NCBI GenBank assembly: GCA_944321635.1
Contig: CALULY010000004.1
Coordinates: forward strand, 62,001 to 126,000
DNA: 64,000 nucleotides
From: an uncultured Bacteroidaceae bacterium
Lineage (GTDB): Bacteria > Bacteroidota > Bacteroidia > Bacteroidales > Bacteroidaceae
Direction of reading: 5' to 3'
In this document: positions 27,004 through 35,722 of the stretch, piece by piece
Numbering within the stretch: the first letter of the stretch is position 1
How the letters are laid out: every line of letters starts with the position of its first letter
Notes under the pieces: generated by a model
What the model was told of the DNA's origin: nothing
Databases searched by the model: none
Seen by the model: the letters and a program-made list of their open reading frames with translations, nothing else
Program-made: the position numbers and the translations under genes

Positions 27004-27157
27004 CATACAATGTTTCCACGAACAGCATACAATGTTTCCACGAACAGCATACAATGTTTCCACGAACAGCATACAATGTTTTTGCCATTACCATGCAATG
27101 TTTTTGTTGTTGTCATACAATGTTTTTGGCGGCAACATCGGATGCCCCGCCCGCCGC
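27004..27157. repeat. Intergenic array, family B (22-bp period), seven units
   Basis: In the 283-base gap between the helicase and the next gene. Cores start at 27004, 27026, 27048, 27070, 27092, 27114 and 27136, all exactly 22 bases apart. The first three full units are identical; the linker TTTCCACGAACAG repeats without change. Later units carry the TTTTTGGC linker seen elsewhere, and the last core is degraded (CATCGGATG). Identity of neighbouring units points to recent unit duplication. Confidence 0.9.
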
Positions 27158-27178
27158 GTACGACGCTGCCGGCAGTAT

Positions 27179-27209
27179 TTTGCCTTGTCGTTGATAATTG
27201 CTACTTTAG
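27179..27209 (+). promoter_or_regulatory. Promoter of the membrane protein gene
   Basis: TTTG (27179-27182), exactly 19 bases, then TACTTTAG (27202-27209), one base off TAnnTTTG. It lies just after the family B array, 26 bases before the start. Confidence 0.5.
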
Positions 27210-27234
27210 CACCCTCATCAAACAATCATAGCAA

Positions 27235-27900
27235 ATGGAAAGAAAGACTAAGGCAACGGGCGGCAAGCACAAGCCGGCCAGGCGTTTGGACGGCAAGTCG
27301 TTGCTCGCGCGCCTGATGATGCTGACGGCTGGGACGTGGGCCGTGACGGCTATGGGGATTGTGGCGATGCTTTACTGCGCATTTATCCCCGCTTACGTGC
27401 AGCTGTCGGCGGTCAATCCCTATCCGACACCGGCGTTGTTCCTGATGGCGATGTCGGGTGTGATGATAGTTTTCTGGCTTTGGGGCGTGGCAATGTCTGG
27501 GCGGATGAGCTTGCGGGCGATGTCTGTGTGCGGCATGGCCGTGTTTGTCATCTCGACATTCCTGTCGTCGGGTCTGGACTGGGAGATACTTAATGAGATT
27601 GGCGTCTCGACTGAGGTCGCACATCGCTATGAGATCTCGCGGACTTACATCTTCGCGCTCCTTGACATCGTGGGGCTTGGGCTGTTCATCTTGCCCACAA
27701 ACGTCGGGAGCGGGTTGAAGGTTCTCTTTGCCCTGTTCCCCGTGACACGCTTTTTTGACGACATATCTTTTGGTGTCACGGCTGGCGGGATGTATGACAT
27801 GGACAAGACCCTTGCATTCATCGTTGCGGGATGTGCGGTCAAGGTCGTCTATGCCCTGCTCGTCATCGTACTCGCGTGGCGGTGGCAGCGCGCCAAGTGA
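27235..27900 (+). CDS. Multi-pass membrane protein of unknown function
   Basis: A protein of 221 residues. A basic N-terminus (MERKTKATGGKHKPARRLDG) is followed by about five hydrophobic helices (for example VTAMGIVAMLYCAFIPAYV, LFLMAMSGVMIVFWLWGVAM, LAFIVAGCAVKVVYALLVIVL). An amphipathic stretch EILNEIGVSTEVAHRYE lies between helices three and four. No known motif was recognised. It has its own promoter and a strong terminator, so it is a single-gene unit. Function unknown. Confidence 0.75.
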   Translation: MERKTKATGGKHKPARRLDGKSLLARLMMLTAGTWAVTAMGIVAMLYCAFIPAYVQLSAVNPYPTPALFLMAMSGVMIVFWLWGVAMSGRMSLRAMSVCGMAVFVISTFLSSGLDWEILNEIGVSTEVAHRYEISRTYIFALLDIVGLGLFILPTNVGSGLKVLFALFPVTRFFDDISFGVTAGGMYDMDKTLAFIVAGCAVKVVYALLVIVLAWRWQRAK

Positions 27901-27913
27901 GCAGTGGCGTTTG

Positions 27914-27972
27914 ACAAGACGGGCGTCGCCATCTCAATGTCATGGGATGGCGACGCCCGTCTTGTTTGTTGC
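27914..27972 (+). terminator. Rho-independent terminator
   Basis: A perfect 20-bp stem (27914-27933 with 27946-27965) followed by TTGTTTGTT. It separates the membrane protein gene from the convergent M23 peptidase gene. Confidence 0.85.
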
Positions 27973-27992
27973 CGCCGGCGCGGAGTGCGGTC

Positions 27993-29246
27993 TCAGAGCC
28001 CAGCGAGTGCGGTGACGAGCGAGTCGCGCACGATGGCAAAGGCCGCACGGTTTGACTCCGAGATTGGCTTCTTGGGTTGTGATTTGATCAGCAAGGGGTT
28101 TATCGGCTTGCCATTCTCGTAGACGCGGAAGTCAAGGTGCGGTCCTGTCGATAGTCCCGTCGAACCGACATAGCCTATCACTTCCTTTTGTTTCACCTTA
28201 GACCCCACCTTTATGCCCTTGGCAAAGCGCGAAAGGTGCATATAGGTAGTGGTGTAGACGCTGTTGTGCCGCACCTTGAGGTAGTTGCCCGCCCCGCCGG
28301 CCTGGTAGGATTTGGCGATGACGGTGCCGTCGCCTATTGCATAGACCGGTGTCCCCGTAGGTGCGGCGTAGTCCACGCCGTGATGTGCGCGGTAGCGTTT
28401 GAGCACGGGGTGGTAACGGCTGTTGGAAAACCGCGAAGAGATGCGGTAGTAATCCAGCGGGGCTTTGAGAAACGCCCCCTCAAGACTGTTGCCGCGCTCG
28501 TTGTAATAGAGCTCTTCGCCTTCCTGGGTGAACGGTATGGCATAGTAGGTGCTGTCCCCGTGCGTGAACGATGCCGCGATGACGTGGAAACTGTCGAGAC
28601 CGTGGCCATCGACATACTCCTGTTCGTAAATCACCTTGAAACCGTCCTCCTTTTGCAGTCCGAAGAAGTCGATGGTCCACCCGAAGATATTAGACAACGT
28701 GACCGCCAGCAACGGCGACGCACCCGCCTCCTGCATGGCGACCCACAGGGAGGTCTCGACACTGCCTTTCGCCGTCTTGCGTTGCCACTCCACGGGATTT
28801 TCCCCACGGCGCACGGAGTATTCGCCCGCGAGGTCAAACACGACGTAGCTCCTCGGGCTCTCCTCGTAGACGAAGTACCTGACCTCCGCCACGCTGTCAC
28901 GGGAATAAAACACCGCATAGGCCTGGCCGCTCCTGATCTTGCGTGCGTCGAATGTCCCCTCTGCCTTCTCCGTCAGCCGGTGGACGTCGCCCGGTGTCAG
29001 CCCGTGCGAGCGGAGCAGCGTCGAGAGGGTCTGGTTGTCCTCGACGATGCCATAGCGTATGTCGTAGTCGTCAACCGGTATCCCATACTCGCACGTCAGT
29101 TGTTCCACCTCCGTGGAGTCGGTCAATTCCACCTCGTCGCCCGGTGTCATCGCCCTTTGCTCCGTGACTGCCAGCGTCACGGCTATGCCCAATGCCAGCG
29201 CGATTGCCACGCCGCCGATGATGTTTCGCCTTGTGTTCTTCTCCAT
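27993..29246 (-). CDS. M23 family metallopeptidase (LytM-type murein hydrolase)
   Basis: A protein of 417 residues from MEKNTRRNIIGGVAIALALG; the longer frame upstream crosses the -7 box. One N-terminal membrane helix anchors it in the periplasm. The middle resembles an OapA/LysM-like region (QTLSTLLRSHGLTPGDVHRL). The C-terminal peptidase has the zinc ligands HHGVDYAAPTGTPVYAIGDG and GPHLDFRVYENGKPINP, plus GNYLKVRHNSVYTTTYMHLS, so the catalytic His and Asp residues are intact. It cuts peptide cross-links in peptidoglycan or activates amidases. It is a single gene. Confidence 0.94.
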   Translation of the reverse strand: MEKNTRRNIIGGVAIALALGIAVTLAVTEQRAMTPGDEVELTDSTEVEQLTCEYGIPVDDYDIRYGIVEDNQTLSTLLRSHGLTPGDVHRLTEKAEGTFDARKIRSGQAYAVFYSRDSVAEVRYFVYEESPRSYVVFDLAGEYSVRRGENPVEWQRKTAKGSVETSLWVAMQEAGASPLLAVTLSNIFGWTIDFFGLQKEDGFKVIYEQEYVDGHGLDSFHVIAASFTHGDSTYYAIPFTQEGEELYYNERGNSLEGAFLKAPLDYYRISSRFSNSRYHPVLKRYRAHHGVDYAAPTGTPVYAIGDGTVIAKSYQAGGAGNYLKVRHNSVYTTTYMHLSRFAKGIKVGSKVKQKEVIGYVGSTGLSTGPHLDFRVYENGKPINPLLIKSQPKKPISESNRAAFAIVRDSLVTALAGL

Positions 29247-29323
29247 GTTGCGGTGGTTGTTGCTTGTGGTACTATGTGTTTGTCCCTTGCGTTCAGCCCT
29301 TGTTTGCACCAGGTTTGTCCCCA

Positions 29324-29331
29324 CAAAGATA
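29324..29331 (-). promoter_or_regulatory. -7 box of the M23 peptidase gene
   Basis: On the minus strand TATCTTTG fits TAnnTTTG, 77 bases before the start at 29246. Confidence 0.35.
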
Positions 29332-29448
29332 CGCATTAGCCGTGAAAGCGCGTCCACGCCTTGCCGCGTTTTGGATGTTTGCGCGTCTTGCCGTAAAGGC
29401 GGCACGCTGTCGCGGCGTGGCGGGACAAACAATGGACAGGGTGGGGAG

Positions 29449-29545
29449 TAAAGTTTGTTTTTAGGTTAAGTTTATGTATTTGCAGGTTTAGTTTATGTAG
29501 ATTTAACTTGCGATTATGTGTTTGCAGGCTAAAAATAAAGTTTTC
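29449..29545. repeat. Intergenic array, family A (21-bp period)
   Basis: This lies in the 431-base divergent gap between the M23 peptidase gene and the metallo-beta-lactamase gene. AGG cores lie at 29463, 29484 and 29526 (21 and then 42 bases apart), with a diverged unit between. Units read like TTTGCAGGTTTAG plus TTTATGTAGA. The ends AAAGTTTGTTTTTAGG and GGCTAAAAATAAAGTTTTCG pair imperfectly. Nothing else is recognised in the gap apart from the -7 box. Confidence 0.75.
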
Positions 29546-29677
29546 GTCCGTCAATGCGGGCTTTATGCCCTTGGGCACGGCGGCAAGGCTACTGTGTGAC
29601 GGGGGCGGGTGCGCTTGGGGTTGAGGCTGTGATTTGTTATCTTAGCGGCGAGGTAATGACTGTAAAAACCGTTAGTT

Positions 29678-30544
29678 ATGAGCAAATTGAAACATGGTGC
29701 GGCGATGGCGGCGTTTGCCATTGCCGCTTTGTCCTCGTGCGGGGGAAGCACGGGCGGCGATGGTGCGCCGCAGGCTCAAGCGGATTCGCTTGTCACGCGC
29801 GCGGACATGACCCTTGTGCTCGACAGCATCAAGGTGCATTGGTTGAAAGACAACGAGGGGGACAAGCTGATGCCGCCGGCTCTGTTTGATGCCCCCGACA
29901 GTCTCATGTCGCGGCTCGGCTTGCAGGAGGGTGTGCCGTCGTCGGTCAGCACGTTCCTGGTCGAATGCGGCGGGCGGCGCATACTGTTTGACACGGGCAA
30001 TGGTGCGGCGGACAGCCGTCTGATGGCGGGACTTGATTCGCTGGGGCTTGGCGGTGGGGACATCGACTACGTGATGCTCACGCACTTGCACGGCGACCAC
30101 ATCGGCGGGATGCTGCTGGATGGCGATGTGGCGTTTGACCGTGCTCAGGTCTATGTCGCACGGCAGGAGTATGACGGTTGGCGGCAGATGCCCGATGGCA
30201 AGGGTGCTCAGGCCATGGAGACATTGGGTAAGTACGGGGAGCGTCTGCACCTTTTCGACTATGGGGACAGTCTCCCGTGCGGAATTGTGGCACTTGACGC
30301 GTCGGGGCATACGCCTGGGCACACGGCATACCGCATCGGGCGGCTGCTTGTGGTCGGTGATCTGATGCACGGGGTGGCACTCCAGTCGAGTTACCCGGAG
30401 TACTGCGCCTCTTACGATATGGACAAGGAGCGTGCAGTCGGCGCGCGACGCGCGATGATGGAGTATGCCTGCGACGAGGGGTTGACTGTCGTCGGGATGC
30501 ACTTCCCGCCATCTCTCTACGTTGACTGCTTGCCTGTCGAGTGA
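29678..30544 (+). CDS. Metallo-beta-lactamase-fold lipoprotein
   Basis: A protein of 288 residues. The N-terminus has a lipoprotein signal with lipobox LSSC near residue 21. The MBL fold shows STFLVECGGRRILFDTGNG, the zinc motif THLHGDHIGGM, the later ASGHTPGHTAYRI and VVGDLMHG, and a final GMHFPPS. The order matches the quorum-quenching lactonase/YtnP-like branch, but other hydrolase roles are equally possible. A lipid anchor puts it in the periplasm or on the outer membrane. It is a single gene ending at a bidirectional terminator. Confidence 0.9.
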   Translation: MSKLKHGAAMAAFAIAALSSCGGSTGGDGAPQAQADSLVTRADMTLVLDSIKVHWLKDNEGDKLMPPALFDAPDSLMSRLGLQEGVPSSVSTFLVECGGRRILFDTGNGAADSRLMAGLDSLGLGGGDIDYVMLTHLHGDHIGGMLLDGDVAFDRAQVYVARQEYDGWRQMPDGKGAQAMETLGKYGERLHLFDYGDSLPCGIVALDASGHTPGHTAYRIGRLLVVGDLMHGVALQSSYPEYCASYDMDKERAVGARRAMMEYACDEGLTVVGMHFPPSLYVDCLPVE

Positions 30545-30562
30545 CCGTGGCTTGTTGTGGAA

Positions 30563-30605
30563 AATAAGGGAGGAGACCGCATCGGTCTCCTCCCTTATTC
30601 CTTTT
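30563..30605. terminator. Bidirectional terminator
   Basis: A perfect 17-bp stem (30563-30579 with 30583-30599) flanked by A-rich and T-rich sides. It serves the metallo-beta-lactamase gene and the convergent adhesin gene. Confidence 0.85.
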
Positions 30606-30650
30606 ATTGCCTCCGCCGGTGACGGTAGCCATGTCAGGCATCGTGGCCGG

Positions 30651-33600
30651 TCAGTCCTTGGCAAACTTGACTATGGCCAGACCATCAGTCCGGTTTATGC
30701 GGGCGATGTAGCAGCCCGGGGCGAGTGCCGAGCAATCGACCATGCCCCCGTCTGCGCGGCCGGTCACGATGAGCCGCCCGTCGAGGTCGTAGATTGCCAC
30801 GACAGCACCAGCTGCTGGCGTGCCGACGTGCAATGCATCCGCTCTGTCATCAAACCATGCGTCTGCCTCCGTCGTGCCTGCCTCGTCGATGCCGCTGCCG
30901 TCGGTGACGGTGAACTCTATGCTGACGACATCAGATGCGCCCGAGGCATAGACGGCTTGCACCCCTGCCGTGTGGACGCCTGATGTGAGGCCGGTGAATT
31001 CGTATGCCTGCTCTGTGATGCCCGCCGCCTGCTGCGTGCCGTCAAGGAAGATGTTGTAGCCGACCCTGCCCGTCTCTTGCTGCGGCATCCGGGGCGCGAG
31101 GCTGCCTGGTGCTTCCCCGCCGTCGGTGACTGCTATGTCATCGATCATGAGGGCGGATGTCATGTCGTCGGAGACGCAGGCAATGGCGATGTAGACCTCT
31201 TGTCCCGCGAAGTCCCCAAGGTCGTAGGTGAGCTTTTCCCACGACGCTCGCAGTCCTTGCTCGCCGTATGGTGCCAGTTCGTAAGCACCATCAGAGATTA
31301 TCGTGAAATCTTCCGGCTCAGTGCCACTGACGGAAACGCCGACTTTGAAGCGTGCTATGTCATAGCCCACGGTGAAGTTTTGCGCGTAGAAGCTGAGCTG
31401 CGAGCCTTGCGTCATACGCAACAGCGGCAATATCAGCCAGTCGTCGTTGGCAGTCGCCGTGCGGGTGCAGAAACAAGCGAGGTAACGCTCGCCACTGTAC
31501 GGCAGGAACGGGCCGGCATTAGCCTCCGGCGTCGTCATCGAGGGATTCATCACGATGAACGACCCGACGTAGCCCATGTTGTCATAGTGTATGTCGTTGA
31601 AGAAGTAGGTGGGCTGCCCGTCCCGGTCACGGAGGGTATAGCCGCCAATGTCGCTTATGGCGAAGTCTTCATGCCCCTCCATGTCGTCAAAGAACGTTGT
31701 CGGAGCGTTGTTCCAGGTGAGTGTCGCGTTGCTGCCTGCTACCTTGACGTCGAGGCCGTAGGGGGCTATGATGCTTTCGGCCAGGACTACATCGACAGAC
31801 AGTCCCTCGTCGTCGATGGTCACGTCAGACAAAGACACTTTGTCAAAGTGCTCTTTCTCCACCGTGATGCTATATCTCCCGCGCCACACCGCAGGGAACG
31901 TGACTGACGCGCCGTCTGCCGTCGCACTATATGCCCGCCCGGCATCGTCTGCACTCTCCATGGTGACGACAGCTCCTTGTGGCGATTCTCCTGTGTCGGT
32001 TGACAGGTTGACGGTGAAGGCGACTTCCATCCCCTTGGGCAAGGCCTCCGAGAACGTTACCGCCGAAGTGTTGCCGGCAGGGTAGGTTGCCGTGACGGCG
32101 TAGCGGTATGTTTTCCCGTCCGCCAAGCTGTGCCAGTCGTCCGAGACCTGGCATTGTGTCATGCCAGATGCCACCTCGACCCATTGGCTCTCGTCCGTGC
32201 CGTCAACAAGGCGGCGCACCGTGTAGCCGGAGGGCGACGGGATGCGCGGTTGTGTCATGGCTGACGGCTGACCGGGCACTATGATTTCCCCGTGGGATAT
32301 GCCCTCGGCGCGGATCATGTAGTTTGTCATCTGCCCTTCCGTCCCGTCTGTCGTCGTTTCCTCTGCGGCTATGAACGTGCCGGTGCGGTAGTCGCCGCTG
32401 TAAAACTGGGTGCCGGCGACGAATGGATAGTCCCCTGTAGGCTCGGACACGCCGAGTGACAAGTATCCAGATTCGCGCCCGATGGCCACATAAAAGCCCG
32501 TAGGAGCCTCGACCGGGGCGGGAAATTCGTAGGAATTCCAGCAGTTCACGCCCGTTGCAACCCCCGTCGCCTCAAAAAGCATCTCGTTTGTCGGCCGTCC
32601 GTCCTCACCCAAGGCGAACACAAACAGGTTGACAGCCTCTTGCAGTCCGCCCCAATCGCTGAGATACCACGACACTCCCGTGAGCGTCGCGCCGACATGA
32701 TGGGCGGAACCAAAGATGCCGTAGCTCGTTCCTCCTCCGAATCCTGTCTGACTGTCAGGTGTTCCCGCATCATAGCGGAACTGTGTCACCGCCTCGGGCG
32801 CATCCCATGAGATAGAGATCTCACCGTCCGTCATCTCCGTCCTGACCTCCGCGACGGGGAAAGGCGTTGCAACGAGGGCAATGTCCTTGACCACGGCATC
32901 CGACACTGCGACCTCGCCGGAGTAAGTGTCGTAGCCTCCGGCCGATACCAATATTTGATATTCGCCCTCATATACGTCGGGGAAAGTGAAATCACCCTTG
33001 CTGTCGGTCACGGCACTGTAATCTTCGTAGCCTCTCAACGCCACTATCGCGCCCGGGATGCCGTTGCCGTCCGTGTCGCTTCCGGTGATGCGGCCTGTCA
33101 GTGGGTATCCGACGACGAGGGGCAAGGAGACTTCCCGCTGCGTGGTCTGGCCTGCGGTGATGTCCACTTCGATGGTGGTGGTCAGATGGCCGAACTTGCT
33201 TATCTCGATCTTATGGCCGCCCGACGTGAGATGTGGGAACTCAAACCGCCCTTCGTCGTCAGTTCTTGTCGTGAGGTTGCCCCCCATGAGGCGGACCTCG
33301 GCATCTGCCACGGGCGAACTACCGTCGGTGACGGTGCAAACGAGCGACCCCGTGCTTGTGAGGTCGGTCAAAAGCGTCACATTGGGCACATGATTGTAGG
33401 GGCTCATTGTAACATACGGGTCCATAGGGTCAACCTGCGCCCAGAGATAGCCGGTTGAAAACGTCCGGTAGCCTGTTGTTTCCGTGCCGTAGAACAAATC
33501 TTCTGAAGAATAGGCCGCCGACCAAGGCCTGTAAGTATAGATGACAAGCGTGCGGCCTCCGTACTTGTAGGGCGTATCAAACGGCACAACGACTTCACCA

Positions 33601-34919
33601 CCGTCTGTGCTGTTGAAATCTACCGTCCCGTCAAACACGAGCGTCAGACTGTCGGGGCTGACACGCAGGTAGTCAGCGTAATCAGTCTTGCCCGTTTCGC
33701 CAATCCAGACCTTTATAGCCTCGCCGGCGTGGGATGCAGACATCCTCGCCTCGTAGACTAATCCGGTGATAGTCCCGCCGTCAGTGCCTATTTCATTGGG
33801 CAAATACAATGTCTGGGTCAGGCTTTCCGCCTGGCTGAAATTGACCGGAGCGTCGATAAGTGCCGCCCCGTCGCCGATTGCCACGGGAGTTATCCCTGCG
33901 GGTTGCACTGTCAGTTGCAGATGGTTGCTTTCGTCGTTGGCGGAACGTTTGTCGCCAGCCGCGTCAATCCTGAAGTAAAGTTGGGCAGCACCAGTTGTTT
34001 CGGGCGTGTAGTCGAATGCAATCTCCTGCGTCTCACCGGGCGCGATGTCTTTGCCTTGCTTGGTGGCCAATTGCCTTCCAGTTCCGTCAGACAAAACAAC
34101 GCTATATTCTTGCACGGTGTTCAGGCCCGCGTTCCTGACACGTGCGGCGTATGTCGATGGGACACCCACCGTAGGGATCGCGTTCCCGCCCAGTGAGACG
34201 GCTGCAAGGTCAATGTCAGGCGGCGTGCCCACCGACACATTGTCGATGTCAACGTAGAAATCCGCCCCGTTCACCGCTTGCCGGAACTCGATTTCCACCA
34301 TGCAAATCCCGTCGGCATAGTCATCAAGCGGGATTTCGACCGATGCAAAGTCCGCCGACGGGGTGTGCTGTCCTGCTGGCATTGTGTGCACCTCGTCCCA
34401 TGTCGCGCCGCCATTGCGGGAGACATTGACCCGCATCGACGCTTTGTCCGCCGATGTCGGCGTGCCAGTCCCTGAGAAAGCCCAATCTGTCAGTTTGTAA
34501 CTGAAAGCAAGTCTCGGTGCCGCGCCCATGGCAACGTAAGCCGTCCTTACCGAGGCAGTTTGTGCCGCGTTGTACACTTCGGCTGTCAAGCAATTGCTTC
34601 CCGAGATCCCACGTCCGGGTTTGACCGCGAAAGCGTATGCGCCTGATGCCGGGCTCACCTGCCAACTGTCCGGCAGCTGCGTGGATGCGTCGAAACTCTC
34701 GTCAACATAGTCGCAAATCAAAGTCTCATGCACCTCAGCCGTCAGGTTGACGGTGACTTGCGGCCTGTCGGGGTCATTGGTCGCGAGGACGAAGTCGCCC
34801 GCATACGCTCCGGCGGGGAGTGATCTCGCGTCCAGCGTCACATCCAGCGTGTCAGTACTTCCCGGGGTGATGCTCAGGGGCAGGTTGCTTGTCGAGAGAC
34901 CGTCGATTGCCGAGGACAC
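30651..34919 (-). CDS. T9SS-type multidomain adhesin, C-terminal part after a frameshift
   Basis: A frame of 1422 residues that continues the protein begun at 35590 but one base out of frame; the true reading frame goes on upstream to about 34983. Domains in order: end of a HYDIN/ASPM-like Ig domain, a choice-of-anchor J region, a CARDB-like domain (about 232-340), two carboxypeptidase-regulatory-like domains (about 520-685), an Fn3-like region, another regulatory-like domain, a second choice-of-anchor J (about 1076-1290) and a C-terminal sorting domain (IYDLDGRLIVTG...YIARINRTDG). Family knowledge says this last domain sends proteins through the type IX system to the cell surface. It probably binds host or dietary glycans or proteins. 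The frame starts at a GTG, so independent translation is doubtful. Confidence 0.8.
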   Translation of the reverse strand: MSSAIDGLSTSNLPLSITPGSTDTLDVTLDARSLPAGAYAGDFVLATNDPDRPQVTVNLTAEVHETLICDYVDESFDASTQLPDSWQVSPASGAYAFAVKPGRGISGSNCLTAEVYNAAQTASVRTAYVAMGAAPRLAFSYKLTDWAFSGTGTPTSADKASMRVNVSRNGGATWDEVHTMPAGQHTPSADFASVEIPLDDYADGICMVEIEFRQAVNGADFYVDIDNVSVGTPPDIDLAAVSLGGNAIPTVGVPSTYAARVRNAGLNTVQEYSVVLSDGTGRQLATKQGKDIAPGETQEIAFDYTPETTGAAQLYFRIDAAGDKRSANDESNHLQLTVQPAGITPVAIGDGAALIDAPVNFSQAESLTQTLYLPNEIGTDGGTITGLVYEARMSASHAGEAIKVWIGETGKTDYADYLRVSPDSLTLVFDGTVDFNSTDGGEVVVPFDTPYKYGGRTLVIYTYRPWSAAYSSEDLFYGTETTGYRTFSTGYLWAQVDPMDPYVTMSPYNHVPNVTLLTDLTSTGSLVCTVTDGSSPVADAEVRLMGGNLTTRTDDEGRFEFPHLTSGGHKIEISKFGHLTTTIEVDITAGQTTQREVSLPLVVGYPLTGRITGSDTDGNGIPGAIVALRGYEDYSAVTDSKGDFTFPDVYEGEYQILVSAGGYDTYSGEVAVSDAVVKDIALVATPFPVAEVRTEMTDGEISISWDAPEAVTQFRYDAGTPDSQTGFGGGTSYGIFGSAHHVGATLTGVSWYLSDWGGLQEAVNLFVFALGEDGRPTNEMLFEATGVATGVNCWNSYEFPAPVEAPTGFYVAIGRESGYLSLGVSEPTGDYPFVAGTQFYSGDYRTGTFIAAEETTTDGTEGQMTNYMIRAEGISHGEIIVPGQPSAMTQPRIPSPSGYTVRRLVDGTDESQWVEVASGMTQCQVSDDWHSLADGKTYRYAVTATYPAGNTSAVTFSEALPKGMEVAFTVNLSTDTGESPQGAVVTMESADDAGRAYSATADGASVTFPAVWRGRYSITVEKEHFDKVSLSDVTIDDEGLSVDVVLAESIIAPYGLDVKVAGSNATLTWNNAPTTFFDDMEGHEDFAISDIGGYTLRDRDGQPTYFFNDIHYDNMGYVGSFIVMNPSMTTPEANAGPFLPYSGERYLACFCTRTATANDDWLILPLLRMTQGSQLSFYAQNFTVGYDIARFKVGVSVSGTEPEDFTIISDGAYELAPYGEQGLRASWEKLTYDLGDFAGQEVYIAIACVSDDMTSALMIDDIAVTDGGEAPGSLAPRMPQQETGRVGYNIFLDGTQQAAGITEQAYEFTGLTSGVHTAGVQAVYASGASDVVSIEFTVTDGSGIDEAGTTEADAWFDDRADALHVGTPAAGAVVAIYDLDGRLIVTGRADGGMVDCSALAPGCYIARINRTDGLAIVKFAKD

Positions 34920-34924
34920 AGAGG

Positions 34925-35590
34925 TTATTTGCAGCGTGGCGCCGCCCTTGTTGGCGACGGCATAGCCTTTGACGGTCGGGAAGGCAGGTTGTTGGAAACC
35001 GTGCCGATGTCAAATGTCCCGTCTCCACGGAACACAGGATCGTCCGTCACCTCGGCGAGCTCGACGTCATCCACCGCCCATGCGTAGAATCCGGCCGCCG
35101 TGCAGCTCGTCACAAAAGCGACATAAACGTTCCCGCCACTGTACTCGTCGGGCATGATGACCGAGATTTCCTTCCACTCACTGTCACTGATCTCGTCGTC
35201 ACCCTGCAATCGTTTGAGCACGGTGAACGCACCCGCGTCGTCTGATGTGCTGTTGGAAACCCACACTTCATACGTCGCCGTTGGGTCGGGGTACATGAAT
35301 TTGGTCTGGAACGTCAGTCTTGCCTGCACGCCCGATGGAATGTCAACCGCAGGGGATACGAGGGCGGTGGTGCTGGCTTGGCTTATCATGGCGTATGCCG
35401 ACCCGCTCCCGTGCATCATCACGGGGTTTGTCCCCTTGGTCCAACTCTGCTCGCCGGCAAATTGTTGCTGCGTCCAGCCCGCAGGCGGGAAAGCCTCGCC
35501 GTCGAAGTCCTCCACCAATGGCAACCCTTGCGCCTTGGTCAAGAGCGAAAGGCAGGACATGAGGACGAGTAATGTCAGTGATTTCTTCAT
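34925..35590 (-). pseudogene. N-terminal part of the frameshifted T9SS-type adhesin
   Basis: A fragment of 221 residues with signal peptide MKKSLTLLVLMSCLSLLTKAQ and a choice-of-anchor J domain (FPPAGWTQQQFAGEQSW... FYAWAVDDVELAEV). Near 34983 the frame is lost: the sequence goes on as RPSKAMPSPTRAAPRCK and stops, while the other frame continues FPTVKGYAVANKGGATLQIT into the large downstream part. Adding one base there restores a single protein of about 1646 residues and completes a HYDIN-like domain. This may be a real lesion, a phase-variable state or a sequencing error. The lack of a long homopolymer argues against simple slippage. Confidence 0.75.
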
Positions 35591-35722
35591 GTCAGGTCAA
35601 ATTTGATTGGTTAAACATCTCGATGCAATACTAATGAAAAACCATCCCGCACCGCATTGCATCGCCGCCTGCCGTGTGCAGTTTTGTATAATTTGAACAA
35701 GAAAACGGATGTCGTCCGCCCC

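Noticed and set aside
27004-27157. CRISPR array
   Set aside because: Units are 22 bases with a 9-base core and conserved linkers; there are no unique spacers of about 30 bases and no cas genes in the window.
26964-27194. Small repeat protein read through the family B array
   Set aside because: The frame exists only because 22-bp units recur; it has no conserved start or ribosome site, and the other family B loci do not keep a frame.
34919-34990. Programmed frameshift in the adhesin gene
   Set aside because: No slippery heptamer or downstream structure is evident at the site; a lesion or sequence error is simpler.
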